A DNA stretch of 58,897 nt, taken from contig JAIBAI010000012.1 of NCBI GenBank assembly GCA_019695235.1, positions 1 through 58,897 on the forward strand. The letters are read 5' to 3'. The position numbers and the translations under genes were made by a program. This document shows positions 1-7,422 of the stretch, piece by piece. The DNA is from Bacteroidia bacterium (lineage in GTDB: Bacteria > Bacteroidota > Bacteroidia > M30B66). Under the pieces are notes generated by a model. The model made no database searches, was not told where the DNA came from, and saw nothing but the letters and a program-made list of their open reading frames with translations. Each line of letters opens with the position of its first letter. Positions within the stretch are counted from its first letter, which is position 1.

Positions 1-372
1 AGCGCTGAAAACCTCTGGTTTTCAGCCGAAAGAATGGATACCTTAAAAAATAAACACAACATCCATAAAGCAAATCACCCCGATAGCTATCGGGGTTGTT
101 GTAAATATTCGCCCCGATAGCTATCGGGGTTCCAAGGAAAGACCTGAGCGCTGAAAACCTCTGGTTTTCAGCCGAAAGAATGGATACCTTAAAAAATAAA
201 CACAACATCCATAAAGCAAATCACCCCGATAGCTATCGGGGTTGTTGTAAATATTCGCCCCGATAGCTATCGGAATTTCAAGGAAAGACCTGATCGCTGA
301 AAACCTCTGGTTTTCAGCCGAAAGAATGGATACCTTAAAAAAAAACACAACATCCATAAAGCAAATCACAAC
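1..372. repeat. 146-bp tandem repeat, 2.5 copies, with palindromes and tracrRNA-like cores
   Basis: Two nearly identical 146-bp units (1-146, 147-292) are followed by a partial third (293-372). Each unit holds a 10-bp-arm hairpin (4-26 in unit 1, arms GCTGAAAACC/GGTTTTCAGC), then ATGGAT/ATCCAT arms (34-39, 61-66). The full units also carry two copies of the palindrome CCCCGATAGCTATCGGGG (78-95, 112-129); the second copy in unit 2 is mutated at its end. Each unit contains AAAGCAAATCAC (67-78, 213-224, 358-369), which is part of the tracrRNA anti-repeat. The repeat continues to base 1, so its left limit is unknown. It is not a canonical CRISPR array: the unit is too long and there are no unique spacers. 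Confidence 0.9.
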
Positions 373-374
373 GA

Positions 375-731
375 TTAATGCCGCTGTGGTTCCGATTCAG
401 ATGCTTTACCAGATTTTTTTCTTGTATTACTCTTTTTCTCAAATTCCGGTAAAAATCTAATTGACTTACGTATTGAGTCAGCCTGGGCTTTAGTGACCCA
501 CTCATCACGATTATTCGGATGCCTGGTCATAAAATGGGTATCCCGTGCAGTTATACCCCTTCCATTTACCAAATCCCAAAAAATCCAATTGGGTTTTTCT
601 GGTGGGGGCCTTTTAACCGGTTTCATGATGAAAAAAGCATAAATCAATAAACCTATTGTGAACAAGGTTCCAATTCTACTTCTTAAAAATTGCCGCATCT
701 TCAGTCGGTTTAAGCGTTGATGGTTAGGCAT
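375..731 (-). CDS. small membrane protein, unknown function
   Basis: I do not recognise this 118-residue protein. A basic N-terminus is followed by one hydrophobic segment at about residues 22-37 (TLFTIGLLIYAFF) and a proline-rich stretch (KRPPPEKP). The soluble part contains WDLVNGRG and DTHFMTRHPNN, and the C-terminal tail is highly charged. This suggests a single-pass protein with its C-terminal part on one side of the membrane. ATG at 698 (MRQFL) is an alternative start that would remove 11 residues. The stop codon lies directly beside the tandem repeat, and the last codons overlap a stretch resembling the tracrRNA nexus, so the C-terminus may have been reshaped by that sequence. It is the nearest gene downstream of cas9, 328 bp away and on the same strand. 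No Cas family motif is visible. Confidence 0.6.
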   Translation of the reverse strand: MPNHQRLNRLKMRQFLRSRIGTLFTIGLLIYAFFIMKPVKRPPPEKPNWIFWDLVNGRGITARDTHFMTRHPNNRDEWVTKAQADSIRKSIRFLPEFEKKSNTRKKSGKASESEPQRH

Positions 732-1059
732 ACATTTTATGTGAATTTTTATAATTGCCTTGTCCTTTCATCATTTACCAATCAATTCAAAAAAAACAGA
801 GCTGCCAGTTGCGTACCTTGCTTGAAGCCAATGAAAAGCTACTGAAAATGGTTCGGCACCTGGCAATTGCTTCAGGACCCGGATTAATATGCTGACTGTA
901 TTCTTCTTTAAAGAAACCATAATACTTCTGCACCCGAAAAAATATGTCATTTCAACTGGCGTGGTTGTAGAAATGATAAAAGGTTTTGAACCAGAGCATT
1001 CTTATCTTATATTAAAAGCATCAAAAGCCTAGCATTTTTGATGTTTAAGTTTCAACTTA
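732..1059. other. gap between cas9 and the small membrane gene, possible gene remnants
   Basis: There is no convincing gene in this stretch. Two plus-strand open stretches without a good start look like decayed coding DNA. One at about 801-893 reads as QLRTLLEANEKLLKMV and onward. The other at about 921-1032 reads as KKYVISTGVVVEMIKGFEP and ends in TAG at 1030-1032. I could not assign either to a family. A weak hairpin at 1019-1043 lies just after the cas9 stop. Confidence 0.4.
1019..1043 (-). terminator. weak hairpin downstream of cas9
   Basis: The arms CATCAAAA and TTTTGATG form an 8-bp A/T-rich stem. On the minus strand it is followed by a short GCTTTTAATAT stretch, 16 bp past the cas9 stop. 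The T-run is poor, so this is only a candidate terminator. Confidence 0.35.
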
Positions 1060-4000
1060 TTAATATTCCCCCACCCCAATAATATCTCCCAAATGATTGG
1101 TGCGGAGTTTTATGATATTGCGCAAAGGTTCTAAACTTTTGATTTGTTGGTAAGTAAAACCTTGTAATTCTTTTTTATCACCAACTGTTGATTCTAAATG
1201 ATGTCTCAATTTAAAATCTCGGACTGTATTATTACCATATTTAACAACAGAAATTGTTTGCACTCTAAACAAATTCGGGCTAATCTTCTTTTTGTTTTTA
1301 GGGTCTAATAAATCAATTTCAGCTGGGTTAAAGCCTGTTTTTTCATTGGGAAAAACAAATAATTCATTTTGTTTCATGGTAAATAAAAACTGCCAACCTT
1401 CGCTCTGCTTGTAGGCTTTATCAATAATAGGTAAACCCATGTTAACCCTTGCAACAGCCTCGTATAAAGAAACAACATTTTCCTGTAAGTTGCCTTTTTC
1501 ATCTCGGTACACCGCCACATGGTGGTTATTGCCGGTTTGCACAAAATCTACAGCAATTTTATTTCCGTTTGCATTTAAAATTGGTTTACCAAAATGGTCT
1601 TTTTTGTGGTGCAATGCTTCGGCATTGTTTACGCCTCTTATGGTAACCCGCTTAATGGCAATTCCTTTTTCTTTGTTGAGCCAAATAGGGTTTTTATCTA
1701 AATCAGAGAAGGCTTTTTTTGCATCACCGCCAAAGGCCTTCAGTCGAATTTCTAACGCTGTTCTTACTGCCTTATCTATTACTTTGTCAATTTTTAAATC
1801 TGGCGTTACATCTTTTCTTATTGAAAAATCTTCTACCAACCAAACCAGTTTAACCTTTTCAGGTAATACTACTGTTTTTTCTACATTTAAATAAATTGGA
1901 TTTTTCTCCAAGGTATTTTTTCCTGTAAATGCTTTTTTAGGGTCGTTACCGTTTTCTTCTAGGCGTTGCAATAAAAGCTTTTTGTAAAAAGGATTACCAA
2001 CTTTTTCAATGGTTTCTTTATCAAATTTACCACCTATTTTTTCTTCCTTTTGCTCGTAATACTGGTATCTGCCGTACACCGTTTCTTTGTGTAATTGTCC
2101 ACGAGGAGTTAAAGCTTCTTGTATTTTATTGGAGCCACTAACTTTATTCTTGTTTTTAGTAACTACTTTGTTTTTTGCCTTGTGCGATACAATTACATTT
2201 TCAAGGTGTTCTTTAGCTACTTGTCGGAAATGAGGAATAGGTTCTTTGAATACACGTTTTTTATTTCCATTCTCATCAATTTTGATTATTGTTTCTTTTT
2301 CTTCAATACCCACAACATCCCGAGTTGAAAGTTTTAACTTAGATGTATCCATACTGGTTCTGCCTTTTGAATTGCTGATGGTATCATCAGCGTTTACATT
2401 TCTACGGGCATTTAAGTTATTAAGATATTGGATAAAACTTCTTTTGGTAAAAGCAATGGTCAAAGCGTCCATCGCATGGTGACGGTGGTCGTTTCGTTTG
2501 GTCCAATCTTTAATCACCTCAACTTTTTGCCCATACTTTCGTTCTTCCATTTCTGTCAAGCCCAAAGCACGGTATTTTGGCAAATTGAGTTCTTTCATGA
2601 TGTTTACCAAATCCCAATCTTCACGCAATCTATCTGTTACTTGCCCAGATGTAGAAACTACCGAACGGGTAATTTCAAACAACATTTCTTTTGCCTTTTT
2701 TGCAATATACTGGCTATCTCGCAAATCCCGTTCAATAAAGCCTTCACCAATTTCAGAGGAACGCTTTAGTAGTTTTTGATATTTGGCTTTGGAGATACCG
2801 TTTTCAGGATTGTTTTTATTCCACAACTTATTAAGTGCTTCAATTCTATCTTGATAGGCAGTTAATCCGGCTTCGCCGAATTTACTTTCAATGTATTCAA
2901 AAGCAGTTTGATTTCCTTTTTCTAAATTATCTTTTCTGTAAACAACTGTTTTGTTAGAGAAGCTGTCATCAAATAAACGAGATTGAGGCAGGATATGCTC
3001 AATATCAATTTGCTTACTAAAAAGGATTTCTTTTGGAATATAGGTATCGGTATATAAATCTTTGTAGCTGTTGTTCCTAAGCTCTTCATAGAGTATATAG
3101 CGAACAATGTCATTTCGAGTGGGATTTGCAACGCCAAATTCAGCTTGCAATAACTTAACTATTTTTTCATGAGCTATTTTGGCAGCATTGATATTGGTAG
3201 TCATTTCAGCTCTCTCAGCTGCATTTTTCTTCAACTCACGAGCCAACTCAATTCGGATTTCATCAAATTGAAAATTCCTAGACTTTCCTTCCCTTTCTAG
3301 CGTACCATTTTCCTTGTCAATCAGCGCATTTACTACATTTACCATTTGGTTGAGGATTTTCTCAACCACCGGATTTCGAAGACTATTTTTCCTGAGTAAA
3401 TCTAATTTTGGTTTTAACGTTCGATTTTCCAACTCATCCTTGGTCAATGAATGTTTAGAGTGACGGTATCCGGCCAATTCACAAGCCTCACTGTATTTAT
3501 TTTCTTTGATATACGGATAAATTCTACGCATGGCTTTGGTGGAAAGACTACCGTAATCATCCTGAAAAACCATATTGACCAATATCTTTGCATGGTCAGG
3601 TTTGAAACCAAATTTTGAACACAGTTGCTTTTTCAAGCCTATGTTGTCATTGCCGTAAAGCACAACATCTTCCTGGGAGTATTTTTTGGTATCGTCTTCT
3701 GCTGAATAGAGTATATGCCAAAGCTGATAGGAAGCTTGATTTTCAAAATCTTTACCATCTAATTCTGCATTAAATTCTAAAATCTCGGTATTGATTTTTA
3801 GCACTTCAAAAATGGCTTTCACCATAGCTTTGATTTCAGAAGCAGGAGTTTTTAGTTCGTTGATATTGATTTCGTCTTTGTCTGAAAGTTTTAATAAATC
3901 TTCGTTATAACCTTCGATTTCTAAAATTTTTAAGTACGCATTATACAAGGCTTGATTGGTGCGATTGCCTTCTAATTGGGTGTAGTTCATTTCCCAATCC

Positions 4001-5475
4001 TTGGGTTTGTAACCTAAGATTTCGATAATTTGATTGGCTTTTAGATTTCCTTTGATATTGAGTTCTTCAAAAACTTGATTCTTTGCTGATAAATCTAATT
4101 CGAAAATTTCTTGCTCAGCTTGAATGTCAGTGCTATCACTTTTTTTGATAGATCGCTTTTTGCTGCCAGCTTTTTTAATTAAAACATTGTGCAAATTTTG
4201 CCAAATTTTAAACTCCTGAAACAATGGAGAAGACTTGGGTGCCACACGCATTCCAATCGTTTTCAACTTACCGTCAATTTCTATTTCTTTGCTTTCAAAT
4301 TCGCAAAAACTAATCAAGCCTTTTTGAGATTTGAGTTTGCGTTGATAGAAAATAACAATATCCCGAATTTCTTCTTTGAGTTTATCAGTAAGTTGGGAAT
4401 GGAATTTTGCTTGTGTAGTCCATATTTTTTCAAACTCATCTAAATAATCTTGACGATAAAATACTTGATTTTTAAGAGCTGTGTGTCTGTTTTTCAATAA
4501 CTGATGGTATTGGTTTTGCCCAACCGTTTCTTGATTAAAATACAATTCTTTACTTCTATCCGAAATTGCCCCTAAATATCCACTTGAATTATTGAGATTA
4601 TTATTGATTTCAGTTAGTACATAAGCCATTTGTTCTTTTTCTAATTGCTTACTCACTGCTTCGCTTCGCCATTTGTAGGCTTGCAATTTCTTTTGGTCAC
4701 GAGTATGTAGTTTTATCGTTTGTTCATTTTTTAAATCTTTGTCAATGTCCTTAATATCGGCAGTATTAAATTTGTATTTAGTCCAAAACAAGGCTGATGT
4801 AGCCTTGAGACCTTTTCCCTGTAGATCCTTGTAAAACTCATCAGTCAGTATTTCAGGGTAGTATTGTTTTTGAAAGTTCCATACTTTATCAAATTCAGTT
4901 TGTAAATCGGAACGATAAAAATCTGGAATTACTTTCTTACTATTTTTAAAGTTTTGAAAAACATATTGTCCTGGCGTAAGATTTTCTTCATATAGTTTTT
5001 TTGCGATGCCCATTCCGTCAATAGCTTGTCCTTCTTCACTGTTCTTTGCTTTACGGCTGCTTTTGTAGCCACGCTTTTTATTGATAGTCAAAAGCACTCG
5101 AGCAAATTCATTGAGTTCAATTCTTTCTGTAGCAGCTTTTGCTCTCAATGCCCAAGTTTGAAAAGTAGTTTGCTTACCATCTTCACATAATTTGGCAGCC
5201 GCATTAATAATATTTGCTTTAGTTAGTACCTCTAATAAATTTTCTCGTCTAAGTTGATAACGATCTAAATTTCTTCTTGCGCTGCGTTTAAGGGTTCTGT
5301 CTGCATTGGTTGTAATTGATTTACCTTTCTCAAAGTTACTTTGTTCGTCAACTGTTAATGGATTAACACGAACACCAATCTGCTTTATTTCTGACTCGTT
5401 TTGAGTTTCACCTTCTGTTACATAAGCCCATCCAATAGAGGTGGTTCCCAAATCTAAACCTAAAATCTTTTTCAT
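1060..5475 (-). CDS. cas9: CRISPR-associated endonuclease Cas9, type II-C
   Basis: This is an RNA-guided DNA endonuclease of 1471 residues, in the usual size range of Bacteroidota II-C Cas9. RuvC-I is LGLDLGTTSIGWA with D8. An arginine-rich bridge helix (RSARRNLDRYQLRREN) follows. RuvC-II is IRIELAREL with E743, HNH is IDIEHILPQSRLFDDS with H827, and RuvC-III is RHHAMDAL with H1000 and D1003. All catalytic residues are present, so the enzyme looks active. ATG at 5475 is chosen because family members begin MKKILGLDLGT. A longer GTG-initiated frame reaches 5625, but it runs antisense through the tracrRNA and is unlikely to be translated. The gene is more A/T-rich than the housekeeping genes to its right, suggesting acquisition. 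No cas1, cas2 or cas4 is nearby, so adaptation genes and array are either left of the window or absent. Confidence 0.97.
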   Translation of the reverse strand: MKKILGLDLGTTSIGWAYVTEGETQNESEIKQIGVRVNPLTVDEQSNFEKGKSITTNADRTLKRSARRNLDRYQLRRENLLEVLTKANIINAAAKLCEDGKQTTFQTWALRAKAATERIELNEFARVLLTINKKRGYKSSRKAKNSEEGQAIDGMGIAKKLYEENLTPGQYVFQNFKNSKKVIPDFYRSDLQTEFDKVWNFQKQYYPEILTDEFYKDLQGKGLKATSALFWTKYKFNTADIKDIDKDLKNEQTIKLHTRDQKKLQAYKWRSEAVSKQLEKEQMAYVLTEINNNLNNSSGYLGAISDRSKELYFNQETVGQNQYHQLLKNRHTALKNQVFYRQDYLDEFEKIWTTQAKFHSQLTDKLKEEIRDIVIFYQRKLKSQKGLISFCEFESKEIEIDGKLKTIGMRVAPKSSPLFQEFKIWQNLHNVLIKKAGSKKRSIKKSDSTDIQAEQEIFELDLSAKNQVFEELNIKGNLKANQIIEILGYKPKDWEMNYTQLEGNRTNQALYNAYLKILEIEGYNEDLLKLSDKDEININELKTPASEIKAMVKAIFEVLKINTEILEFNAELDGKDFENQASYQLWHILYSAEDDTKKYSQEDVVLYGNDNIGLKKQLCSKFGFKPDHAKILVNMVFQDDYGSLSTKAMRRIYPYIKENKYSEACELAGYRHSKHSLTKDELENRTLKPKLDLLRKNSLRNPVVEKILNQMVNVVNALIDKENGTLEREGKSRNFQFDEIRIELARELKKNAAERAEMTTNINAAKIAHEKIVKLLQAEFGVANPTRNDIVRYILYEELRNNSYKDLYTDTYIPKEILFSKQIDIEHILPQSRLFDDSFSNKTVVYRKDNLEKGNQTAFEYIESKFGEAGLTAYQDRIEALNKLWNKNNPENGISKAKYQKLLKRSSEIGEGFIERDLRDSQYIAKKAKEMLFEITRSVVSTSGQVTDRLREDWDLVNIMKELNLPKYRALGLTEMEERKYGQKVEVIKDWTKRNDHRHHAMDALTIAFTKRSFIQYLNNLNARRNVNADDTISNSKGRTSMDTSKLKLSTRDVVGIEEKETIIKIDENGNKKRVFKEPIPHFRQVAKEHLENVIVSHKAKNKVVTKNKNKVSGSNKIQEALTPRGQLHKETVYGRYQYYEQKEEKIGGKFDKETIEKVGNPFYKKLLLQRLEENGNDPKKAFTGKNTLEKNPIYLNVEKTVVLPEKVKLVWLVEDFSIRKDVTPDLKIDKVIDKAVRTALEIRLKAFGGDAKKAFSDLDKNPIWLNKEKGIAIKRVTIRGVNNAEALHHKKDHFGKPILNANGNKIAVDFVQTGNNHHVAVYRDEKGNLQENVVSLYEAVARVNMGLPIIDKAYKQSEGWQFLFTMKQNELFVFPNEKTGFNPAEIDLLDPKNKKKISPNLFRVQTISVVKYGNNTVRDFKLRHHLESTVGDKKELQGFTYQQIKSLEPLRNIIKLRTNHLGDIIGVGEY

Positions 5476-5519
5476 ATTATTTTTTTTGCAATTTATACAT
5501 TTCGTAAACAAATTCAATT

Positions 5520-5527
5520 TATATTTG
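5520..5527 (+). promoter_or_regulatory. -7 element of the tracrRNA promoter
   Basis: TATATTTG is an exact match to the Bacteroidota -7 consensus TAnnTTTG. It ends 3 bp before the anti-repeat region, giving an expected start near 5531-5534. No clear -33 TTG is present at the usual distance. Confidence 0.65.
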
Positions 5528-5530
5528 TCG

Positions 5531-5614
5531 TACTGAAAGCAAATCACAATAAGGATTATTCCGTTGTGAAAACATTTGGATTGCTCCTTGTCCAGAATCA
5601 GGGAGCTTTTTTTT
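5531..5614 (+). ncRNA. tracrRNA for the adjacent type II-C Cas9
   Basis: This predicted RNA of about 84 nt is transcribed divergently from cas9. It starts with an anti-repeat, TACTGAAAGCAAATCACAA (5531-5549), which predicts that the matching CRISPR repeat begins close to TTGTGATTTGCTTTCAGTA. The nexus-like part AAGGATTATTCCGTTGTG (5551-5568) has the AAGG...CCGTT layout of known type II tracrRNAs. It continues AAAACATTTGG and ends in an intrinsic terminator at 5583-5614. A consensus -7 element lies directly upstream. The RNA would pair with pre-crRNA to guide RNase III processing and Cas9 loading. Evidence is sequence pattern only; no expression data are available here. Confidence 0.88.
5583..5614 (+). 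terminator. intrinsic terminator of the tracrRNA
   Basis: The stem GCTCCTTG/CAGGGAGC has 8 bp with one G-U pair and an 8-nt loop. It is followed by eight T residues (5607-5614). This is the 3' hairpin of the tracrRNA. Confidence 0.85.
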
Positions 5615-5757
5615 GTCCCTACCACAGCAAACTAGTGGTATTCAACAAATGCCCCCTCCCCCATCGCCCTCCCCCGGCTTTAAAGCAGCCACAAGCCCTT
5701 CTACTGAGCGAAGCTGATTTCTCTTAAATTGCAGGCTTTTGAAATACCTGGTTTACA

Positions 5758-6594
5758 ATGAAAAAACTAATTCCGGCTTTTTTACTTGCCGCCTTTTGTA
5801 GCCTGTCTGCATTGGCTCAGCAGACTTGCTGCATGCTACCTACGCATGGTGCAGAATTTACATCCGACAAAAACTTTCAACAAGCCCATCAGAACCCTTT
5901 GCCGTTTAAGTTTACAACAGAAAATGGCAGGATGATCAGTTTTCCGGTTAAAGGAGGAGCCAATGCATCCGCATTTTATGTTCCGGCGAAAACAAACTCT
6001 AACAAGGTCTTACTGGTGTTTCACGAATGGTGGGGCCTTAACGATTATATCAAAAAAGAAGCAGAAGACTGGCAAGCCGCATTGGGTGATTTAGATGTTT
6101 ATGCAATTGACCTTTATGATGGGAAAGTAGCTGTAAATCAGGAAGAGGCTGCAAAGCTCATGAATGCCCTTCAACCCGAAAGAGCTTTGCAAATCATCAA
6201 CGGACTGCTGCGAATGATAGGTGATAACAAAGAAATCGCCACTTTGGGCTGGTGTATGGGTGGCTCCTGGTCGTTTCAGGCTGCAATTGAAGCCGGGGGG
6301 CAAAGCAAAGCATGTGTGATGTATTATGGTTTCCCCGAAAAAGATGCCAAACGGCTCGAAGCAATTCAGTCAGACATACTGTATATTCAAGCTACACAAG
6401 ATAAGTTTATCACCAATGAAGCTGTACAACAGTTTCAGGATAAACTTCATAAGGCTGGTAGAAAAATTACAGTCATTCCATTCAACGCTGAACATGCTTT
6501 TGCCAATCCGAGTAACCCACAATTCAACAAGACCTTTACGCTCGAAGCACGTCTTAAGGTAATCGAATACCTGAAAAACGCACTAATTCGCTGA
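5758..6594 (+). CDS. dienelactone hydrolase family protein, exported
   Basis: This is a 278-residue alpha/beta hydrolase. A signal peptide covers about residues 1-20 (FLLAAFCSLSALA). The dienelactone hydrolase signature is complete: HEWWGL with E90, nucleophile C166 in GWCMGG, D215 in TQDKF and H246 in AEHAFAN. Cysteine rather than serine as nucleophile is typical of this family, which opens cyclic enol-lactones or related esters. The physiological substrate is unknown. The signal peptide places it outside the cytoplasm. The next gene starts 46 bp downstream on the same strand and may be cotranscribed. The upstream gap to the tracrRNA contains C-rich tracts and no exact TAnnTTTG element. Confidence 0.88.
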   Translation: MKKLIPAFLLAAFCSLSALAQQTCCMLPTHGAEFTSDKNFQQAHQNPLPFKFTTENGRMISFPVKGGANASAFYVPAKTNSNKVLLVFHEWWGLNDYIKKEAEDWQAALGDLDVYAIDLYDGKVAVNQEEAAKLMNALQPERALQIINGLLRMIGDNKEIATLGWCMGGSWSFQAAIEAGGQSKACVMYYGFPEKDAKRLEAIQSDILYIQATQDKFITNEAVQQFQDKLHKAGRKITVIPFNAEHAFANPSNPQFNKTFTLEARLKVIEYLKNALIR

Positions 6595-6640
6595 TCGAAA
6601 AGAAATTTTTCTTCCGGAAACACTTCAATAAAACGCCCAA

Positions 6641-7411
6641 ATGATAAAACAGTTAAGTATCGTTCTTTTTGTCCTTTTAGGGGTATTACAGGCACAGGCG
6701 CAGGTAAAACTCATTCCACGGGCGATCTCTGCTGACGATCATAAACGCAAAAAACCATTGGATGAAGCGCTCTCTGCTGGTTTTGCCGGTATTTCAGCCG
6801 AGCTAAAAGTAAACCGTAATGGTGAAATAGTTTGCGGCAAGCATCCGCTGAAAGGCACGTACCTTCAACCTTTACATGAACTAATTACGCAAAACAAAGG
6901 AGCAGTTTACCCTGGCAAGAAGCTTGATTTTGTGTTGTATTTAGAAATTGGTGATGACTCAATGAACATTTACAAAACACTGCGCAGAGAACTTGAAGCT
7001 TACTCATCAGATTATGGGATTTATCAGAATGGCGAACGCATTGGGGGGCCTGTCATTGTTGTGCTTGCCGGATGTGTACCGTTTTCGGTGATTACACAAG
7101 AAACTAAGCGGCTGGTCATGGTAGCCGACCAGGCTCCTTCTGAAAACCAGGCTCCTGAACTTTTCGCTACTCACCTTAACTTTGGGAAAAATTTCTCCTG
7201 GGATGGCGAGAAAAACATGCCCAATATGCAGTACCACAGCTTCGTAACAAGGGTGAAACTCACAAAAAAAGCCGGGAAGAAAGTTGTGCTGAGCAATTAT
7301 CCTGACAGGGAAAATGCCATTGAAATTATCTTAAAAACCGGTGTTGACTACTTGCTGGTTGACGACATCCCCGACTTTGTTAAATTCTGGGAAAACCGAA
7401 ACCCCTACTGA
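6641..7411 (+). CDS. PLC-like phosphodiesterase fold protein, probably catalytically altered, exported
   Basis: The 256-residue protein starts with a signal peptide (about residues 1-20, ending AQAQ). The body resembles the bacterial PI-PLC-like/AIM6-type group. It has the pattern of PLDEALSAGFAGISAELKV followed by a short loop and GTYLQPL, and it ends with GVDYLLVDDIPD, matching the barrel's last strand. In active relatives the first strand carries an HSHNDY-type motif. Here the aligned stretch is AISADDHKR, so the usual catalytic His/Asn set is changed. Function may therefore be binding rather than catalysis. It follows the dienelactone hydrolase gene and converges with preA, with only 11 bp between the two stop codons. 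Confidence 0.65.
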   Translation: MIKQLSIVLFVLLGVLQAQAQVKLIPRAISADDHKRKKPLDEALSAGFAGISAELKVNRNGEIVCGKHPLKGTYLQPLHELITQNKGAVYPGKKLDFVLYLEIGDDSMNIYKTLRRELEAYSSDYGIYQNGERIGGPVIVVLAGCVPFSVITQETKRLVMVADQAPSENQAPELFATHLNFGKNFSWDGEKNMPNMQYHSFVTRVKLTKKAGKKVVLSNYPDRENAIEIILKTGVDYLLVDDIPDFVKFWENRNPY

Positions 7412-7422
7412 TTATTTCCGGC

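Noticed and set aside
121-369. Minus-strand open frame of 82 residues in the tandem repeat
   Set aside because: It is produced by the repeat itself: the same peptide segments recur with the 146-bp unit and show no protein-like pattern.
1-372. Canonical CRISPR array
   Set aside because: The period is 146 bp, almost the whole unit is conserved, and there are no unique 30-bp spacers, so it does not qualify as an array.
5476-5625. 50-residue N-terminal extension of Cas9 from a GTG
   Set aside because: It runs antisense through the tracrRNA, is low in protein-like content, and Cas9 proteins start at MKKILGLDLG.
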